A stretch of DNA of 64,000 nt from NCBI GenBank assembly GCA_019279435.1, contig JAAALK010000086.1:1426001-1490000 (forward strand). The letters run 5' to 3'. Below, piece after piece: positions 1-10,280 of this stretch (position 1 is its first letter; every line of letters starts with the position of its first letter). The translations under genes were made by a program, and so were the position numbers. Source of the DNA: Zizania palustris. Its lineage: Eukaryota > Streptophyta > Magnoliopsida > Poales > Poaceae. A model generated the notes under the pieces. It saw only the letters and a program-made list of their open reading frames with translations, ran no database searches and was not told the DNA's origin.

Positions 1-1702
1 ACAAAACAAAAATCAGAATCAAGAATATATGACAACCATGATTAGTAATCTGGCTAGCAAAAAAAAGCTGCAAGTGAAACTGAGGTACATGAGAGACAGA
101 CGACACATGAAAATGGGAAGTGCTAAGAATGCCATGACGAATAACAGGAAAAAGAGTACCATCAACTTTCTTAACAGACACGAGAAAAGGAAGCAAACTC
201 AAGGAACCAAGATGAGTAGAGTCATGTGTCATGTGAAAAGAAGCACCGAAATCAAGAATCCAAAGTGACTGAGTACCTAGTTGTGGTAGTTGAGGAGACT
301 GAGTTGTGGCAGAAGATACCATGGATCCGAAGAGGTGACACGACGCTCTAGATGATCCATCCGTCTGGTGAGCTTAAGGACCCAATCTAGAGGCGATTGC
401 GAAGAACCGGTGGGAGGGCTGCTTCCAACACTGCTCAATCTCGTGAGTCTTGGACTTGCAGTAGTGACAGAAGAGAGCGACAGTTGTGCCACCCTAAGTA
501 ACAGGCCCTGGAGCTAACGTCGATGTAGAAGACATGGCCAGAGCAAGTGTTGAGGAAGTTGAGCCAGTAGCCAGTACAATGGCAGAGGACGAGAGCACAC
601 CACAAAGACGGATCTCCTCTACCCGAGAAAAGGTGATCGCCTCGACTAGGGACGATGGTGGAGATCGAGCTAGAAGCTAAGCCCGAAGCTGCTCGAACTC
701 CGGACGCAAACGTCCGAGGAACTCGTGGAGGCAAAGAACATTGTCATGCTACTAGCGAAGACGACAGCAGTCACACGCCCGACAGTAAGCCGGCGTGAGC
801 GAGTCAAGCTGACGCCACACATCAGTCAGCTAGCGGTAGAAGGCATCGACGGATGAGTCCTGCTATCGAATGGAGCTAGCAAGCTCCAAGGTGGAGATGT
901 AGGAAGCATGACTGCTCGATTGGTAGAGACTCGTCGCACACTCCCACATCGCCTAAGTGGAAGGCAAGGAGGCAAGATCCATTGCAAACTCGATCTTCAT
1001 ACTGCCAAGGAGGATCTGAGCAGCACGAGCCTCCGCAACACTCCAATCCTCATAGTTGCTAAGGTCAAGCATGTACTGCTCACTGGCCGAGTATAGGCTA
1101 CCTAGGCCTCATAAGAAGGCAAAGCACCATCTGCCCCGGTAGTAGGCTCAGTAGGACAAACCGAGACAAGAGGTCAAGGAGAGTGGCCAGTGAGATGTCA
1201 CCACGGTCGTTGACTGTCAAGGCACACACGAAGCAGCATGGACCACTCCCAAAAGTTGGTGCCATCGAAAGTGACATTCGGGAGCGGTACAGGAACGGGA
1301 GGATGAAGAGCAACCATGGTGAGAAACCCTTGCCTTCTCTGTTTTTTTTTGCAATCTATGATCTGATGTAAAGAGACCAGCGACAACGATCAGCGCGATA
1401 GGCAAAAAGGGTCAGTGCATGGGCGACCAAGAGGCGGGCGGCCCCGACAGGCGATGGCGGTCGCAGGAGCCGATGGATCCCGACGGGGATTCGGGCCTTG
1501 AGGAGGCCCGACGGCGGCGGACTCGTGGGACTCCCGGCGCCGAGGGGCGGCGTGGGAGGCAGTCGGCGGGACTCAAGCGCGGGCCTACGGTGGAGGACGG
1601 GAGGGCTCGCAGCGGCTCGAGCACGCGTGGACGCACGACAGCGCGGGCGCATGCAGGGCGCTAGGGCGCCAACGGCTAGATCGGGAGGAAGGAGAGAGAG
1701 GG
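1..1702 (-). pseudogene. Copia D gag region and leader, truncated by window edge
   Basis: This is the 5' part of a Ty1/copia element read on the minus strand. A gag-like start lies near 1317, followed by a segment reading VTFDGTNFWEWSML, a form common in plant copia gag N-termini. Further down, minus-strand fragments around 800-840 resemble the VWRQLDSLTP part of gag. The frame is broken by several stops and shifts. The rest of the element, including protease, integrase and RT, lies left of the window. Its primer site and 5' LTR are found 17 kb away at 19649-19768, because LINE-1 landed in the leader at 1717. The copia assignment is good; residue-level detail between 1 and 800 is poor. Confidence 0.6.
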
Positions 1703-1717
1703 AAAGAAACCCTAGCT
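1703..1717. repeat. Left target-site duplication of LINE-1
   Basis: AAAGAAACCCTAGCT at 1703-1717 recurs at 19637-19651, directly after the LINE poly-A tail. The first few A residues of the right copy cannot be told apart from the tail. The sequence after the right copy is the copia D primer-binding site, so the two copies bracket LINE-1. Confidence 0.85.
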
Positions 1718-1825
1718 GTCCTTCGCCGCCGGCATCCCCTTGCCGGCCTCCTGCTAGGCTCCGCTCCGAGTGCGTCTCCTTCCCCCCTTTTCCCTTCCCC
1801 TCTGTTCCGTCCTCGCCCTCGTCCC

Positions 1826-2041
1826 GATGGGGCCTCGGATGGCGTTGGTTGAGCTCGAGGCCGATCAGGACCTTCGTGAGCTCGTGGCTCCTTGGGATTT
1901 CTCCCCCGGCCGGGACTTCCAGCATTTCATTCTGGACTCCTTCGCCTCCCCGGTTCATCACCCTTCTTCATCCCCAGTTGGGTCCTTTCTCCTGCTGGCG
2001 GTCTTTCGTCGTTTTACTTTCCGCCTCTCGGAGTCCTCGGT
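1826..2041 (+). pseudogene. LINE-1 ORF1, N-terminal part
   Basis: Open from the ATG at 1826 (MGPRMALVELE...) for 72 codons, then cut by the 5' LTR of copia A. The reading continues at 7720. The same segment appears, more decayed, in LINE-2 at 28201 (MVGPPLALFELDQDP), which supports both the start and the continuity of the ORF. ORF1 proteins of plant L1-type LINEs are nucleic-acid-binding partners of ORF2. I recognise no named domain in this part. Confidence 0.7.
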
Positions 2042-2388
2042 CGTGTGTGTGTGTGTTTTGGCATGACATGTTGTTTGGCATGACATGTGTGATGTCCATG
2101 TGTGGACAAGTTTGTAGTCTTAGCACCTTTAGCATCTTTTGCTTTAGCATCTTAGACTAGCATATTTGCTTTAGCATCTTAGACTAGACTAAGCATCTTT
2201 TGCTTTAGCATCTTAGACTAGCATCTTTGCTTTAGCATCTTAGACTAGCATCTTGGGCTACATGGCTAGCCTATAAATATGTATCCCCAACCATTTGGGT
2301 TGGCATGGCATTTGAGTGAGTTGAAAGAGAAGAAAATTGCCCCAACTCTTGAGTGTCATCCCTACCAATGCGAGTGTTCTCTCTAACA
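2042..2388 (+). repeat. Copia A 5' LTR, outer end missing
   Basis: Matches the 3' LTR at 7357-7719 except that the first 16 or so bases are absent; the sequence begins in the TG-dinucleotide run. It ends CTCTCTAACA just before the primer site. It holds a likely TATA box (CCTATAAATA, about 2271) and an upstream array of TTTAGCATCTT repeats. Confidence 0.92.
2125..2255 (+). promoter_or_regulatory. LTR promoter region with repeated TTTAGCATCTT motif
   Basis: Five copies of TTTAGCATCTT and one variant (CTAAGCATCTT), most followed by AGACTAGCAT, fill about 130 bp upstream of a TATA-like CCTATAAATA. The same array is in all four LTRs of copia A and B. Repeated motifs in U3 often act as enhancers in plant LTR elements; that role is inferred here, not shown. 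Confidence 0.5.
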
Positions 2389-2390
2389 AT

Positions 2391-2402
2391 TGGTATCAGA
2401 GC
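2391..2402 (+). other. Copia A primer-binding site (initiator Met tRNA)
   Basis: TGGTATCAGAGC follows the 5' LTR after two bases. It is the standard complement of the plant initiator methionine tRNA 3' end used to prime minus-strand DNA synthesis. Confidence 0.9.
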
Positions 2403-2608
2403 TGTATGGTTCTGTGACCTTTCCAATCCCCTCCGCGACTCTCTCCAACGGAGACGCCCTTCTCCTTGTTCATCTTCCTCCCTTGCCGGTCCACCGGAGA
2501 CCAACGACTCGGCGAGTTCCACCCACACTCCGAGCAGCAGCACGAGTGTAGCGGCTTCCTCCCAGGGCAGCAGCAACCCCCACGACCCTTCCACTCTACC
2601 ACCTCGCA

Positions 2609-5600
2609 ATGTCCACAGGAGACTCTCTTCGCTCGGTCACCTCGAGCGCACGACATCGGCAGGAGGCCGAAGTCGCCGCGGCGGAGGAGCGCGACCGGGT
2701 GGCAGCAGAGGTTGTGGCAGCGAAGGCTCGGAAGGTGAGGTTGGCGGCGGCAGAACTGGCAGTAGCGAGAGCGGAAGAGGAAGCGGCGGCGGCTGTGGCT
2801 GCAGCACGTGTTGCGGCGGCAGAGCTCGAAGCTTTGCGCCACGGTAGCAACAGTGGCAGTGCCTCCGAGGGAGGTAGCCTCGACTTGGAGGCCGAGTTAC
2901 CAAGGAGGGCGAAGGATGAGCGGGTGGCGCAGTGGGCAGCAGCGCAGCCCCGTGCTCGCGGCGGCAGCCCAAACGGGCCCAGACGCGCCGACAACACTCC
3001 GGGAGGATGCGCACGCGACGGTCGTGCTCATGGCGAACGCGACCCTCACAGGCGGCGTGGCTCTCCCTCCTCGGACCGGCGCCATGGTCATCGCGGCTTC
3101 CAGACCATCATCAAGGATGCTGGTGCTGGTGGTGGATGGCCCACCCTCACCAAGACCAACTACACCCAGTGGTCCATGATTATGAGGGTGAAGCTCCAAG
3201 TGCGGCACATGTGGGAGGCAGTCACATACGACGACGTCGACTACGATGATGATCGACGGGCGCTGGAGACCCTCGTTGCTGCAATTCCGCCGGAGATGCA
3301 GTGTTTGATTGCTTGCAAGCAGACTGCCAAGGAGGCTTGGGATACTATCGCTGCAGTATGTATTGGCAGCGATCGCGCCCGCAAGGCTACGCTGCAGGCA
3401 TTACGCAAGGAGTGGGAGAACCTGGCTTTCAAACCAGGTGAGGATGTTGATGATTTTGCTCTCCGTCTCAACTCTCTACTGCAGAAGTTGGTGCAGCATG
3501 GCGAAAACCTCATCAACGAGGAAAGAGCTGTTGAGAAGCTCTTTCGCTGCGTTCCCGGGAAATACAAGCAAATGGCTCGTTCGATCGAGTCCTTGATGGA
3601 CCTCTCCAGGATGTCGATCGGAGAAGCGATAGGTCGCCTCAAGGTCGTCGACATCGATGAGCCCCAGCCATCTTCAGAGCCGGCCACCACTGGTGGCAAG
3701 CTTCTCTTCACCGAGGAACAGTGGCTCGCGCGCCAGCGAGAGCAGAAGAAGGGGGAGGCATCAAGTTCGTCAAATGGCCACAAGCGCCAGCCACGCAGGG
3801 GGCGCAAGGCCCCCCAGGCGCATGGAGGCGCTACTGGTGGCGCCAACGGTGGCCGCAAGGCCACCCGTGATGACACTTGTCACAACTGTGGCAAGATCGG
3901 CCATTGGGCTAGGGACTGCCGGCAGGCGAAGCGCGGCGGTCAGGCACATGTCGCGCAAGCGCAAGAGGAGCCAGCTCTGTTCCTTATACATGGGAACATT
4001 GAGTTGCACTCCCCTCCCACGTCGACAGCTGCCGCTCTTCTCCACGTCGACGAACCGCGCGCACACGTCTTCCTCGGCAATGGGTCCAATGATGACAAGA
4101 TTGACGGGTGGTTCCTCGACACCGGCGCCACCCATCACATGACCGGGCGGCGGGACCACTTCTCCGACCTGGACTCCAGCGTGCGAGGGTCCGTCAAGTT
4201 TGGGGACGCCTCCGCTGTGGAGATAAGGGGCGTCGGCTCTGTCATCTTCACCGCCAAGACCGACGAGCATCGGATGCTCACCGGTGTCTACTACATCCCC
4301 GAGCTGAGGAACTCCATCATCAGTCTGGGCCAGCTGGATGAGAATGGCTCGCGCGTGGAGATCGAGCATGGGGTGCTGCGCATTTGGGATCATCAGCACC
4401 AACTTGTCGCCAAGGTAAATAGAGGAAGCAATCGCCTCTATGTCCTTCATGTGCAGGTGGCGCAGCCTGTGTGTCTTGCAGCCCGCCGCGACGACGACGC
4501 GTGGCGGTGGCACGAGCGCTTTGGGCACCTCAACTTTGAGGCCCTGAAGCAGCTCGGCATCAAGGAGATGGTGCGGGGCATGCCGAGTGTCGAGCATGTG
4601 GAGCAGTTCTGCGACACCTGTGTGCTGACCAAGCAGCGGCGACTCCCATTCCCTCATCAGGCGAGCTTTCGCGCCAAGGAGAAGCTCGAGCTCGTGCACG
4701 GCGACCTTTGCGGTCCCGTGACACCGGCTACCCCTGGAGGCCGGCGCTACTTCCTCCTCCTCGTCGACGACGTGTCCCGCTACATGTGGGTGGTGCTTCT
4801 CGACACCAAGGCAGCAGCCGCAGATGCTATCAAGCGTCATCAAGCTGCCGCGGAGAAGGAGTGCGGCCGCAAGCTCCGGGTGTTGCGCACGGACAACGGC
4901 GGCGAGTTCACGGCGGCTGAGTTCGCGGCGTACTGCGCCGACGAGGGGATTCAGCGCCACTACTCCGCACCGTACACACCACAACAGAACGGCGTCGTCG
5001 AGCGCCGCAACCAGACGGTGGTGGCCACTGCTCGCGCCCTCCTCAAGCAGAGGGGGATGCCGGCGATCTACTGGGGAGAGGCGGTGATGACTGCCGTCCA
5101 TCTCCTCAACCGCTCGCCCACCAAGGCTCTTGACGGCGAGACGCCGTATGAAGCCTGGCACGGACGCAAGCCGACGGTTGGCCACCTTCGCGTTTTTGGT
5201 TGCCTGGCATTCGTCAAGGAGCTCGGCCACATCGGCAAGCTTGATGATCGGAGTGCGCCAGGGGTCTTCATCGGCTATGCGGAGGGCTCCAAGGCCTACC
5301 GCATCCTCGACCCTACGACACAGCGCGTCCACATCTCACGAGACGTTGTGTTCGATGAAGGGCGAGGCTGGACGTGGGGCAAGATGGCGGATGATGGCTC
5401 GACTTCGACGATCAACGATTTCGTCGTCGAGTACGTCTACTTCGAGGGAGCAGGGGGAGCTAGCAGCTCACCTTCACCGAGCTCGCTTGCCCCAGCACCT
5501 GGCACATCATCAGCTCCGGCAAGTACTCCACCACCTCCTGCACCGGCCACACCTCGCTCTCCTACACCGGCGCCCACATCTCCAGGATCGGCATCCGCGG

Positions 5601-7348
5601 CTTCAGTCCATGATGAGCAGCACAAAGTGGAGTTCACTACTCCATTATCAAACGACGGGGACCGTGTCGATGCTTGCCATGACGGCGAGCCTCTACGATA
5701 CCGCACCATGGATAACATCCTTGGTGAGCAGCCCGTTCCTGGGATGGCGCAACATGAGTTCGATGCAGAGCTGCATTTGGCGCACGATGACGGTGAGCCA
5801 CGTTCCTTCGCTGAGGCGGAAGGAGACGCGGCCTGGCGTGCCGCAATGCAGCAGGAGATGGACGCCGTCGAGCGGAACCAGACATGGGAGCTAGCTGATC
5901 TTCCGGCCGGCCACCGTGCCATCACCCTTAAGTGGGTGTTCAAGCTGAAGAAAGATGAAGCCGGGGTGGTGGTCAAGCACAAGGCTCGGCTAGTGGCACG
6001 CGGTTTTGTTCAGCAGGAGGGAGTCGACTTCGACGACGCCTTCGCTCCTGTTGCACGGATGGAGTCCATTCGTGTCCTCCTCGCGCTGGCAGCCCAGGAG
6101 GGTTGGCGTGTTTATCATATGGATGTCAAGTCTGCCTTCCTCAATGGCGACTTGAAGGAGGAGGTCTACGTTCGACAGCCGCCGGGATTTGTCATCCCCG
6201 GCAAGGAGAACAAGGTTCTCCGCCTGCGCAAGGCCCTCTACGGCTTGCGACAGGCACCACGAGCTTGGAACGACAAGTTGGACTCCACTCTCAGGCAGAT
6301 GGGGTTCCATCAGAGTGCTCATGAGGCTGCAGTCTATCGGGGGGGCAAGGGAGACAATGCCCTGTTGGTAGGCGTCTACGTTGACGACTTGGTGATCACC
6401 GGCACCAAGGAGGTGGAGGTAGAGGCGTTCAAGACGAAGATGAAGGCCACCTTCCAGATGAGCGACCTAGGGCTCCTCTCCTTCTACTTGGGGATCGAGG
6501 TGCACCAGGACAGCTCTGGCACTTCACTTCGCCAGACCGCCTACGCCAAGCGCATCGTCGAGCTGGGCGGACTCACCGACTGCAACCCAGCCTATACTCC
6601 CATGGAGGAAAGGCTGAAGCTGAGTCGCGACAGCACGGCGGAGGAGGTGGACGCGACGCAGTACCGGCGCATTGTGGGCAGCCTTCGCTACCTTGTCCAC
6701 ACGCGACCGGACTTGGCGTTCGCAGTTGGCTACGTCAGTCGGTTCATGCAGCGACCGACGACGAAGCATCAACAGGCCGTGAAGAGGATCCTACGCTATG
6801 TCGCGGGGACCTTTGACTACGGCTTGTACTACCCGAGGTGCCCCGGTGCGGCGCATTTCATCGGGTACAGTGACAGCGACCACGCCGGCGACATCGACAC
6901 AAGCAAGAGCACAAGCGGGACGCTGTTCTTCCTCGGCAAGTGTCTGATCAGCTGGCAGTCGGTCAAGCAGCAGGTGGTGGCCATGTCCAGTTGCGAGGCA
7001 GAGTACATCGCAGCCACTTCTGCATCAACTCAAGCTCTCTGGCTGGCTCGGCTGCTTGGTGATCTTCTTGGCAGAGATGCCGAAGCGGTGGAGCTCAGGG
7101 TGGACAGCAAGTCTGCTTTGGCTTTGGCAAAGAACCCTGTTTTCCACGAGCGCAGCAAGCACATCAGGGTGAAGTACCACTTCATCCGGAGTTGTTTGGA
7201 TGAGGGGAGTGTGAAGGCAAGCTACATCAACACCCAAGACCAGCTCGCCGACTTCCTCACCAAGTCGCTTGGGCGGATCAAGTTCCAGGAGTTTCGCGCC
7301 AGGATTGGGATGGTTCAGATTTCCCAGAAGGCGCCACACAAGACTTAG
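2609..7348 (+). CDS. Copia A gag-pol polyprotein, 1579 aa
   Basis: Single uninterrupted frame encoding all proteins for copia retrotransposition. In order: an Ala/Glu-rich coiled-coil-like N-terminus, a copia gag domain (about 170-340), a CCHC zinc knuckle CHNCGKIGHWARDC (about 424), aspartic protease DTGATHHM (about 504), a GAG-pre-integrase WHERFGHL (about 633), integrase with D-D-E residues (GDLCGP about 698, RTDNGGEF about 761, NGVVERRN about 796), a Pro/Ser/Ala-rich linker (about 955-1000), reverse transcriptase (DVKSAFLNG about 1172, YVDD about 1257) and RNase H (GYSDSDHAGD about 1420). The stop TAG is part of the polypurine tract. I see no break, so the protein is probably functional. 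It differs from the copia B protein at roughly seven residues. Confidence 0.95.
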   Translation: MSTGDSLRSVTSSARHRQEAEVAAAEERDRVAAEVVAAKARKVRLAAAELAVARAEEEAAAAVAAARVAAAELEALRHGSNSGSASEGGSLDLEAELPRRAKDERVAQWAAAQPRARGGSPNGPRRADNTPGGCARDGRAHGERDPHRRRGSPSSDRRHGHRGFQTIIKDAGAGGGWPTLTKTNYTQWSMIMRVKLQVRHMWEAVTYDDVDYDDDRRALETLVAAIPPEMQCLIACKQTAKEAWDTIAAVCIGSDRARKATLQALRKEWENLAFKPGEDVDDFALRLNSLLQKLVQHGENLINEERAVEKLFRCVPGKYKQMARSIESLMDLSRMSIGEAIGRLKVVDIDEPQPSSEPATTGGKLLFTEEQWLARQREQKKGEASSSSNGHKRQPRRGRKAPQAHGGATGGANGGRKATRDDTCHNCGKIGHWARDCRQAKRGGQAHVAQAQEEPALFLIHGNIELHSPPTSTAAALLHVDEPRAHVFLGNGSNDDKIDGWFLDTGATHHMTGRRDHFSDLDSSVRGSVKFGDASAVEIRGVGSVIFTAKTDEHRMLTGVYYIPELRNSIISLGQLDENGSRVEIEHGVLRIWDHQHQLVAKVNRGSNRLYVLHVQVAQPVCLAARRDDDAWRWHERFGHLNFEALKQLGIKEMVRGMPSVEHVEQFCDTCVLTKQRRLPFPHQASFRAKEKLELVHGDLCGPVTPATPGGRRYFLLLVDDVSRYMWVVLLDTKAAAADAIKRHQAAAEKECGRKLRVLRTDNGGEFTAAEFAAYCADEGIQRHYSAPYTPQQNGVVERRNQTVVATARALLKQRGMPAIYWGEAVMTAVHLLNRSPTKALDGETPYEAWHGRKPTVGHLRVFGCLAFVKELGHIGKLDDRSAPGVFIGYAEGSKAYRILDPTTQRVHISRDVVFDEGRGWTWGKMADDGSTSTINDFVVEYVYFEGAGGASSSPSPSSLAPAPGTSSAPASTPPPPAPATPRSPTPAPTSPGSASAASVHDEQHKVEFTTPLSNDGDRVDACHDGEPLRYRTMDNILGEQPVPGMAQHEFDAELHLAHDDGEPRSFAEAEGDAAWRAAMQQEMDAVERNQTWELADLPAGHRAITLKWVFKLKKDEAGVVVKHKARLVARGFVQQEGVDFDDAFAPVARMESIRVLLALAAQEGWRVYHMDVKSAFLNGDLKEEVYVRQPPGFVIPGKENKVLRLRKALYGLRQAPRAWNDKLDSTLRQMGFHQSAHEAAVYRGGKGDNALLVGVYVDDLVITGTKEVEVEAFKTKMKATFQMSDLGLLSFYLGIEVHQDSSGTSLRQTAYAKRIVELGGLTDCNPAYTPMEERLKLSRDSTAEEVDATQYRRIVGSLRYLVHTRPDLAFAVGYVSRFMQRPTTKHQQAVKRILRYVAGTFDYGLYYPRCPGAAHFIGYSDSDHAGDIDTSKSTSGTLFFLGKCLISWQSVKQQVVAMSSCEAEYIAATSASTQALWLARLLGDLLGRDAEAVELRVDSKSALALAKNPVFHERSKHIRVKYHFIRSCLDEGSVKASYINTQDQLADFLTKSLGRIKFQEFRARIGMVQISQKAPHKT

Positions 7349-7356
7349 GGGGAGAT
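7346..7356 (+). other. Copia A polypurine tract
   Basis: TAGGGGGAGAT immediately precedes the 3' LTR and overlaps the polyprotein stop codon. This is the usual position of the plus-strand primer. Confidence 0.8.
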
Positions 7357-7719
7357 TGAGAGGTTAAGTCTATGTGTGTGTGTGTGTTTTGGCATGACAT
7401 GTTGTTTGGCATGACATGTGTGATGTCCATGTGTGGACAAGTTTGTAGTCTTAGCACCTTTAGCATCTTTTGCTTTAGCATCTTAGACTAGCATATTTGC
7501 TTTAGCATCTTAGACTAGACTAAGCATCTTTTGCTTTAGCATCTTAGACTAGCATCTTTGCTTTAGCATCTTAGACTAGCATCTTGGGCTACATGGCTAG
7601 CCTATAAATATGTATCCCCAACCATTTGGGTTGGCATGGCATTTGAGTGAGTTGAAAGAGAAGAAAATTGCCCCAACTCTTGAGTGTCATCCCTACCAAT
7701 GCGAGTGTTCTCTCTAACA
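7357..7719 (+). repeat. Copia A 3' LTR
   Basis: 363 bp, from TGAGAGGTTAAG to CTCTCTAACA. It has the same TTTAGCATCTT array and TATA-like box as the 5' LTR. LINE-1 ORF1 resumes directly after it (ATGGCCCTGCATGC). Confidence 0.93.
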
Positions 7720-9783
7720 AGCATGGCCCTGCATGCTTGTCTGGGCGGTTCTCCAGCGGGTTTCCACGTCGCTTTTCTTCAAGATAGGCACTTCCGGTTC
7801 TCTGTTTCCTCGCGCCGCGTAGGCTTCGAGGTCTGCCGCTGGCGTCGGGTCATCTCCGATCAGTTCGACGTCTACTTCCATCTTTGGCACGATGGGGGCC
7901 CTCGTTGGTCTAAAGACCTTCAGCGGTGGTCTGAGGAGGAGCGTGCGAGATGGACCTCGGTCTCGCGCCGGCATCCTACGTCCTCTAACCCCTTAGGCCC
8001 CCCGCGGCCGCGCCGGCGTCCGTCGTCTCCTCGTTCTTCGGACCCCCGGCATTGGTCCGACGGGGTTCACGCTCGCGGGTCCTCATTGAGTCCCCGTCCT
8101 GGCCCTAGTCCGCCCCCCGCCCCTCGCTTCCTTCCCCCACTCCGTCCCGCACTCCCGCTTTGCTCTCCTCGGCTCGTCGCCAGGCCATTCCCGCCAAAAG
8201 AGTTTCGTTCAACGATGTTATTTCGTTCTTTCCTCCTTCCTCCTCGTCTCCTTCTCCCTCCTCGCCTCCTTCTGCCCTTAGGGTTGGCTCCTTTCTGTGC
8301 CCCCTCCCTCCTCCGGCTCCGGCTTGCCCTCCTTCCGCTGCAAGCCTCCTGCCCCCCTCCTTGTTCCGGCTCTCGCCCCCGGGGGGCCCCTCTTGGTCCT
8401 CGTGCCACTTTCAAATTCAACAGTGGTCTCCCTTCGCTCCTGGGCCTGCCGCCCCCCCCCCGCTCCCCGCCCTCTTTGGGTTGCCAGTTCCAGCGGCTCC
8501 CCGCTCGGTCGGGTGCGCAGAGTGCAATTCCAGCTGCGCATATCTTCTCGCGCCTCAAATCGGATCTTCGGATTGGCGCTACTATGCAGTCGCGGCCGTC
8601 GGTCTCCTGTGGCTCGCTCCTTTCGCCGCCCTGCATTAATTGCCCACGTCAGCCGACGGGCTCTAGGCCTAGTCCCTCCTGTCCCGCCGGTTCCGCTTCT
8701 GTCTCCGTGCCTCGCTTGGAGAGCCCCCCTGCCTCCTCGTTCCCGCCTGGCACGGTTGTTGAGGCGCCCGGGCTCTCCCCTCCCCTTGTCCCTTTTGTTC
8801 CCCTCGCTGTCAGTCCTCCTCTCTCCCCGCCAGTTTCTCCTCTTGCAATCCGCCCTCTTTCTCCTAGCGCTCTCCGCACCATGGCTAACTTCCCGTTGAA
8901 CCCTCTCCCCTTCCTCCCCTACGGCGGGGGCCCCCTTCGCCGGCAGCGGAACCTTGTCTCCCTCTCCGGGGTGCTTCTCAAGCGCCACGAGTGCTACGCC
9001 ATCGCGGAGCATGATGGCCCGCTCTCCCCGGCTGCTAAGATGGGGCTCCTGATCGACATCAGGCACCACCTCAGTGTGGAACTCCACCTTCAAGTGGACC
9101 GATACTCCCTCTACCCCCTTGGCGTCGGCATTTACAAGTTGGGGACTGAGTTTGAGCGGGACTCGCTCGTTAACTCCCAGCCCTTCTTCGTCAACGGGCG
9201 CCTGGTCCGCTTCGTCAAGCATGATGAGGCGATGAACTGCAGGCTATCGCCTTTTGCTCGCGTCGAGTGGGTAATGTTCCTAGGGTACCCGCTGGACTGC
9301 CGTTCCCAGAGCTTCATCCAGCAGGCCGTCGCCTCTTTCGGCCAGCTGTTGTTTTGGCACGAGTCGGATCCTTGCCTTGGCCGCGTCCTCGTTAAGGTGC
9401 TCTACGAGGACGATCTAGACGTCCCAAGAAGCATCACGCTGAAGCATGGCAGCGACCGGGATGGAGGGGGTCGCTCTTGGACCTTCCCGGTGTATCTGCT
9501 GCAATCCGATCTTGCCGATCAGTGGCCTGGGGACGAGGACCCGCCGCCGCCGGACAATGGGAACCCCCATCCTTTCCTGGGCCCCGTCCAACCCGGGGAA
9601 CCGGAGTGGGTCCAACACTGGGCGGATGCTCAGAGATTTGGCCCTCTGGCCAACCAGTGGGCTCCTCCGAACCATCCACACATGGGCGACCAGGCGGAGC
9701 AGGACGAGGTTGCGCCAATGGAAGAAGTTGAACCCTTCTTGGACGATGTCCTTGAAGGGTTCGACGAGTTGCCAGACGTCTAG
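7720..9783 (+). pseudogene. LINE-1 ORF1, main part
   Basis: Continuation of the ORF1 that starts at 1826, open for about 690 codons to a TAG at 9781-9783. The N-terminal third (ACLGGSPAGFHVAF...FDVYFHLWHDGG) is followed by a long Pro/Ser/Arg-rich stretch (8000-8880), then a conserved block beginning MANFPLNPLPFLPYGG near 8881 and running to about 9500. LINE-3 has the same block at 46629-47009, so it is a family feature. The role is presumed RNA binding in the retrotransposition particle; no named domain is claimed. The frame is open but split by copia A. Confidence 0.72.
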
Positions 9784-10280
9784 ATGGTGGATCCTCCGGT
9801 GGACCAGGAGCCCCAGGAAAGCTTGGAGCTCTCGGCGTGTCCTCTGCGCCCTCGCTGGAGTCAGCCGTGGAGCAGCCCCCTCCTTCCCCAGTGCACCCGA
9901 CACCGCAGGCCTCGGCTGGGTCCCCTGGGCTGGTCTCGGCCTCACAGTCCCCTGGGCCTCAGTCGGCCTTGGTCCTGGTCCCCCCAGCAGCCGATCATCA
10001 ACCTCCCAGGGTCAGAGGACCACGTCTCCCCCGGGCGCCCCCCGGTCCGCCTTGTTTACTCCAGGCGTGGCAGGGGCGGGGCCCCCGTGCTCCCCTCCAG
10101 CGCCCTCGCCGGTGCGGCTTCCCCCGCTCTCGGCCCAGGGCTTGAGAAGGAGTGCCAGGATCAGAGCCCGGCTCAGGGGGTTCAAGCCTCCCTCACGTCG
10201 CTCTCGTGGCCGGTTCTCACCGTTGCCCACAATCGAGGAGTTTATTGAATTATCAAGGTTGGACACCCCCCTCTCCCAGT
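9784..10280 (+). pseudogene. LINE-1 ORF1 C-terminal remnant, frame-broken
   Basis: After the TAG at 9783, coding character continues through different frames. RPPVRLVYSRRGRGG near 10040 lies in one frame and LRRSARIRARLRGFKPP near 10140, followed by LPTIEEFIELSRLDTPLSQL, lies in another. The basic composition fits the C-terminus of a LINE ORF1. At least one frameshift separates the pieces. Confidence 0.45.

Larger units (their letters stand above)
2042..7719 (+). mobile_element. Copia A: Ty1/copia retrotransposon with an intact polyprotein
   Basis: LTR retrotransposon with a 5' LTR at 2042-2388, initiator-Met primer site at 2391-2402, one open gag-pol frame at 2609-7348, a polypurine tract at 7346-7356 and a 3' LTR at 7357-7719. 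It is inserted in LINE-1 ORF1. The 5' LTR lacks about 16 bp of its outer end (the 3' LTR is 363 bp, the 5' LTR 347 bp), and no clean target duplication is visible on the left. Over the shared part I see no difference between the LTRs, which points to a recent insertion. Copia B at 22149-27842 is the same family in inverted orientation. Domain order (integrase before RT) defines copia; the Ivana/Oryco-like lineage is only a guess from motif style. Confidence 0.93.

Noticed and set aside
2391..2402. TGGTATCAGAGC sequences as possible tRNA genes
   Set aside because: Only the tRNA 3'-end complement is present, directly beside LTRs, so these are primer-binding sites and not tRNA genes.
3770..5332. 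A 520-codon open frame on the minus strand within copia A (and its mirror on the plus strand at 24536-26098)
   Set aside because: It lies opposite the integrase region of an intact polyprotein in GC-rich sequence with strong third-position bias. It appears in both copies only because the copies are near-identical. No recognisable domain.
8067..9222. Long minus-strand open frames over LINE-1 ORF1
   Set aside because: They are Arg/Gly-rich antisense shadows of the Pro/Ser-rich ORF1 and carry no domain.
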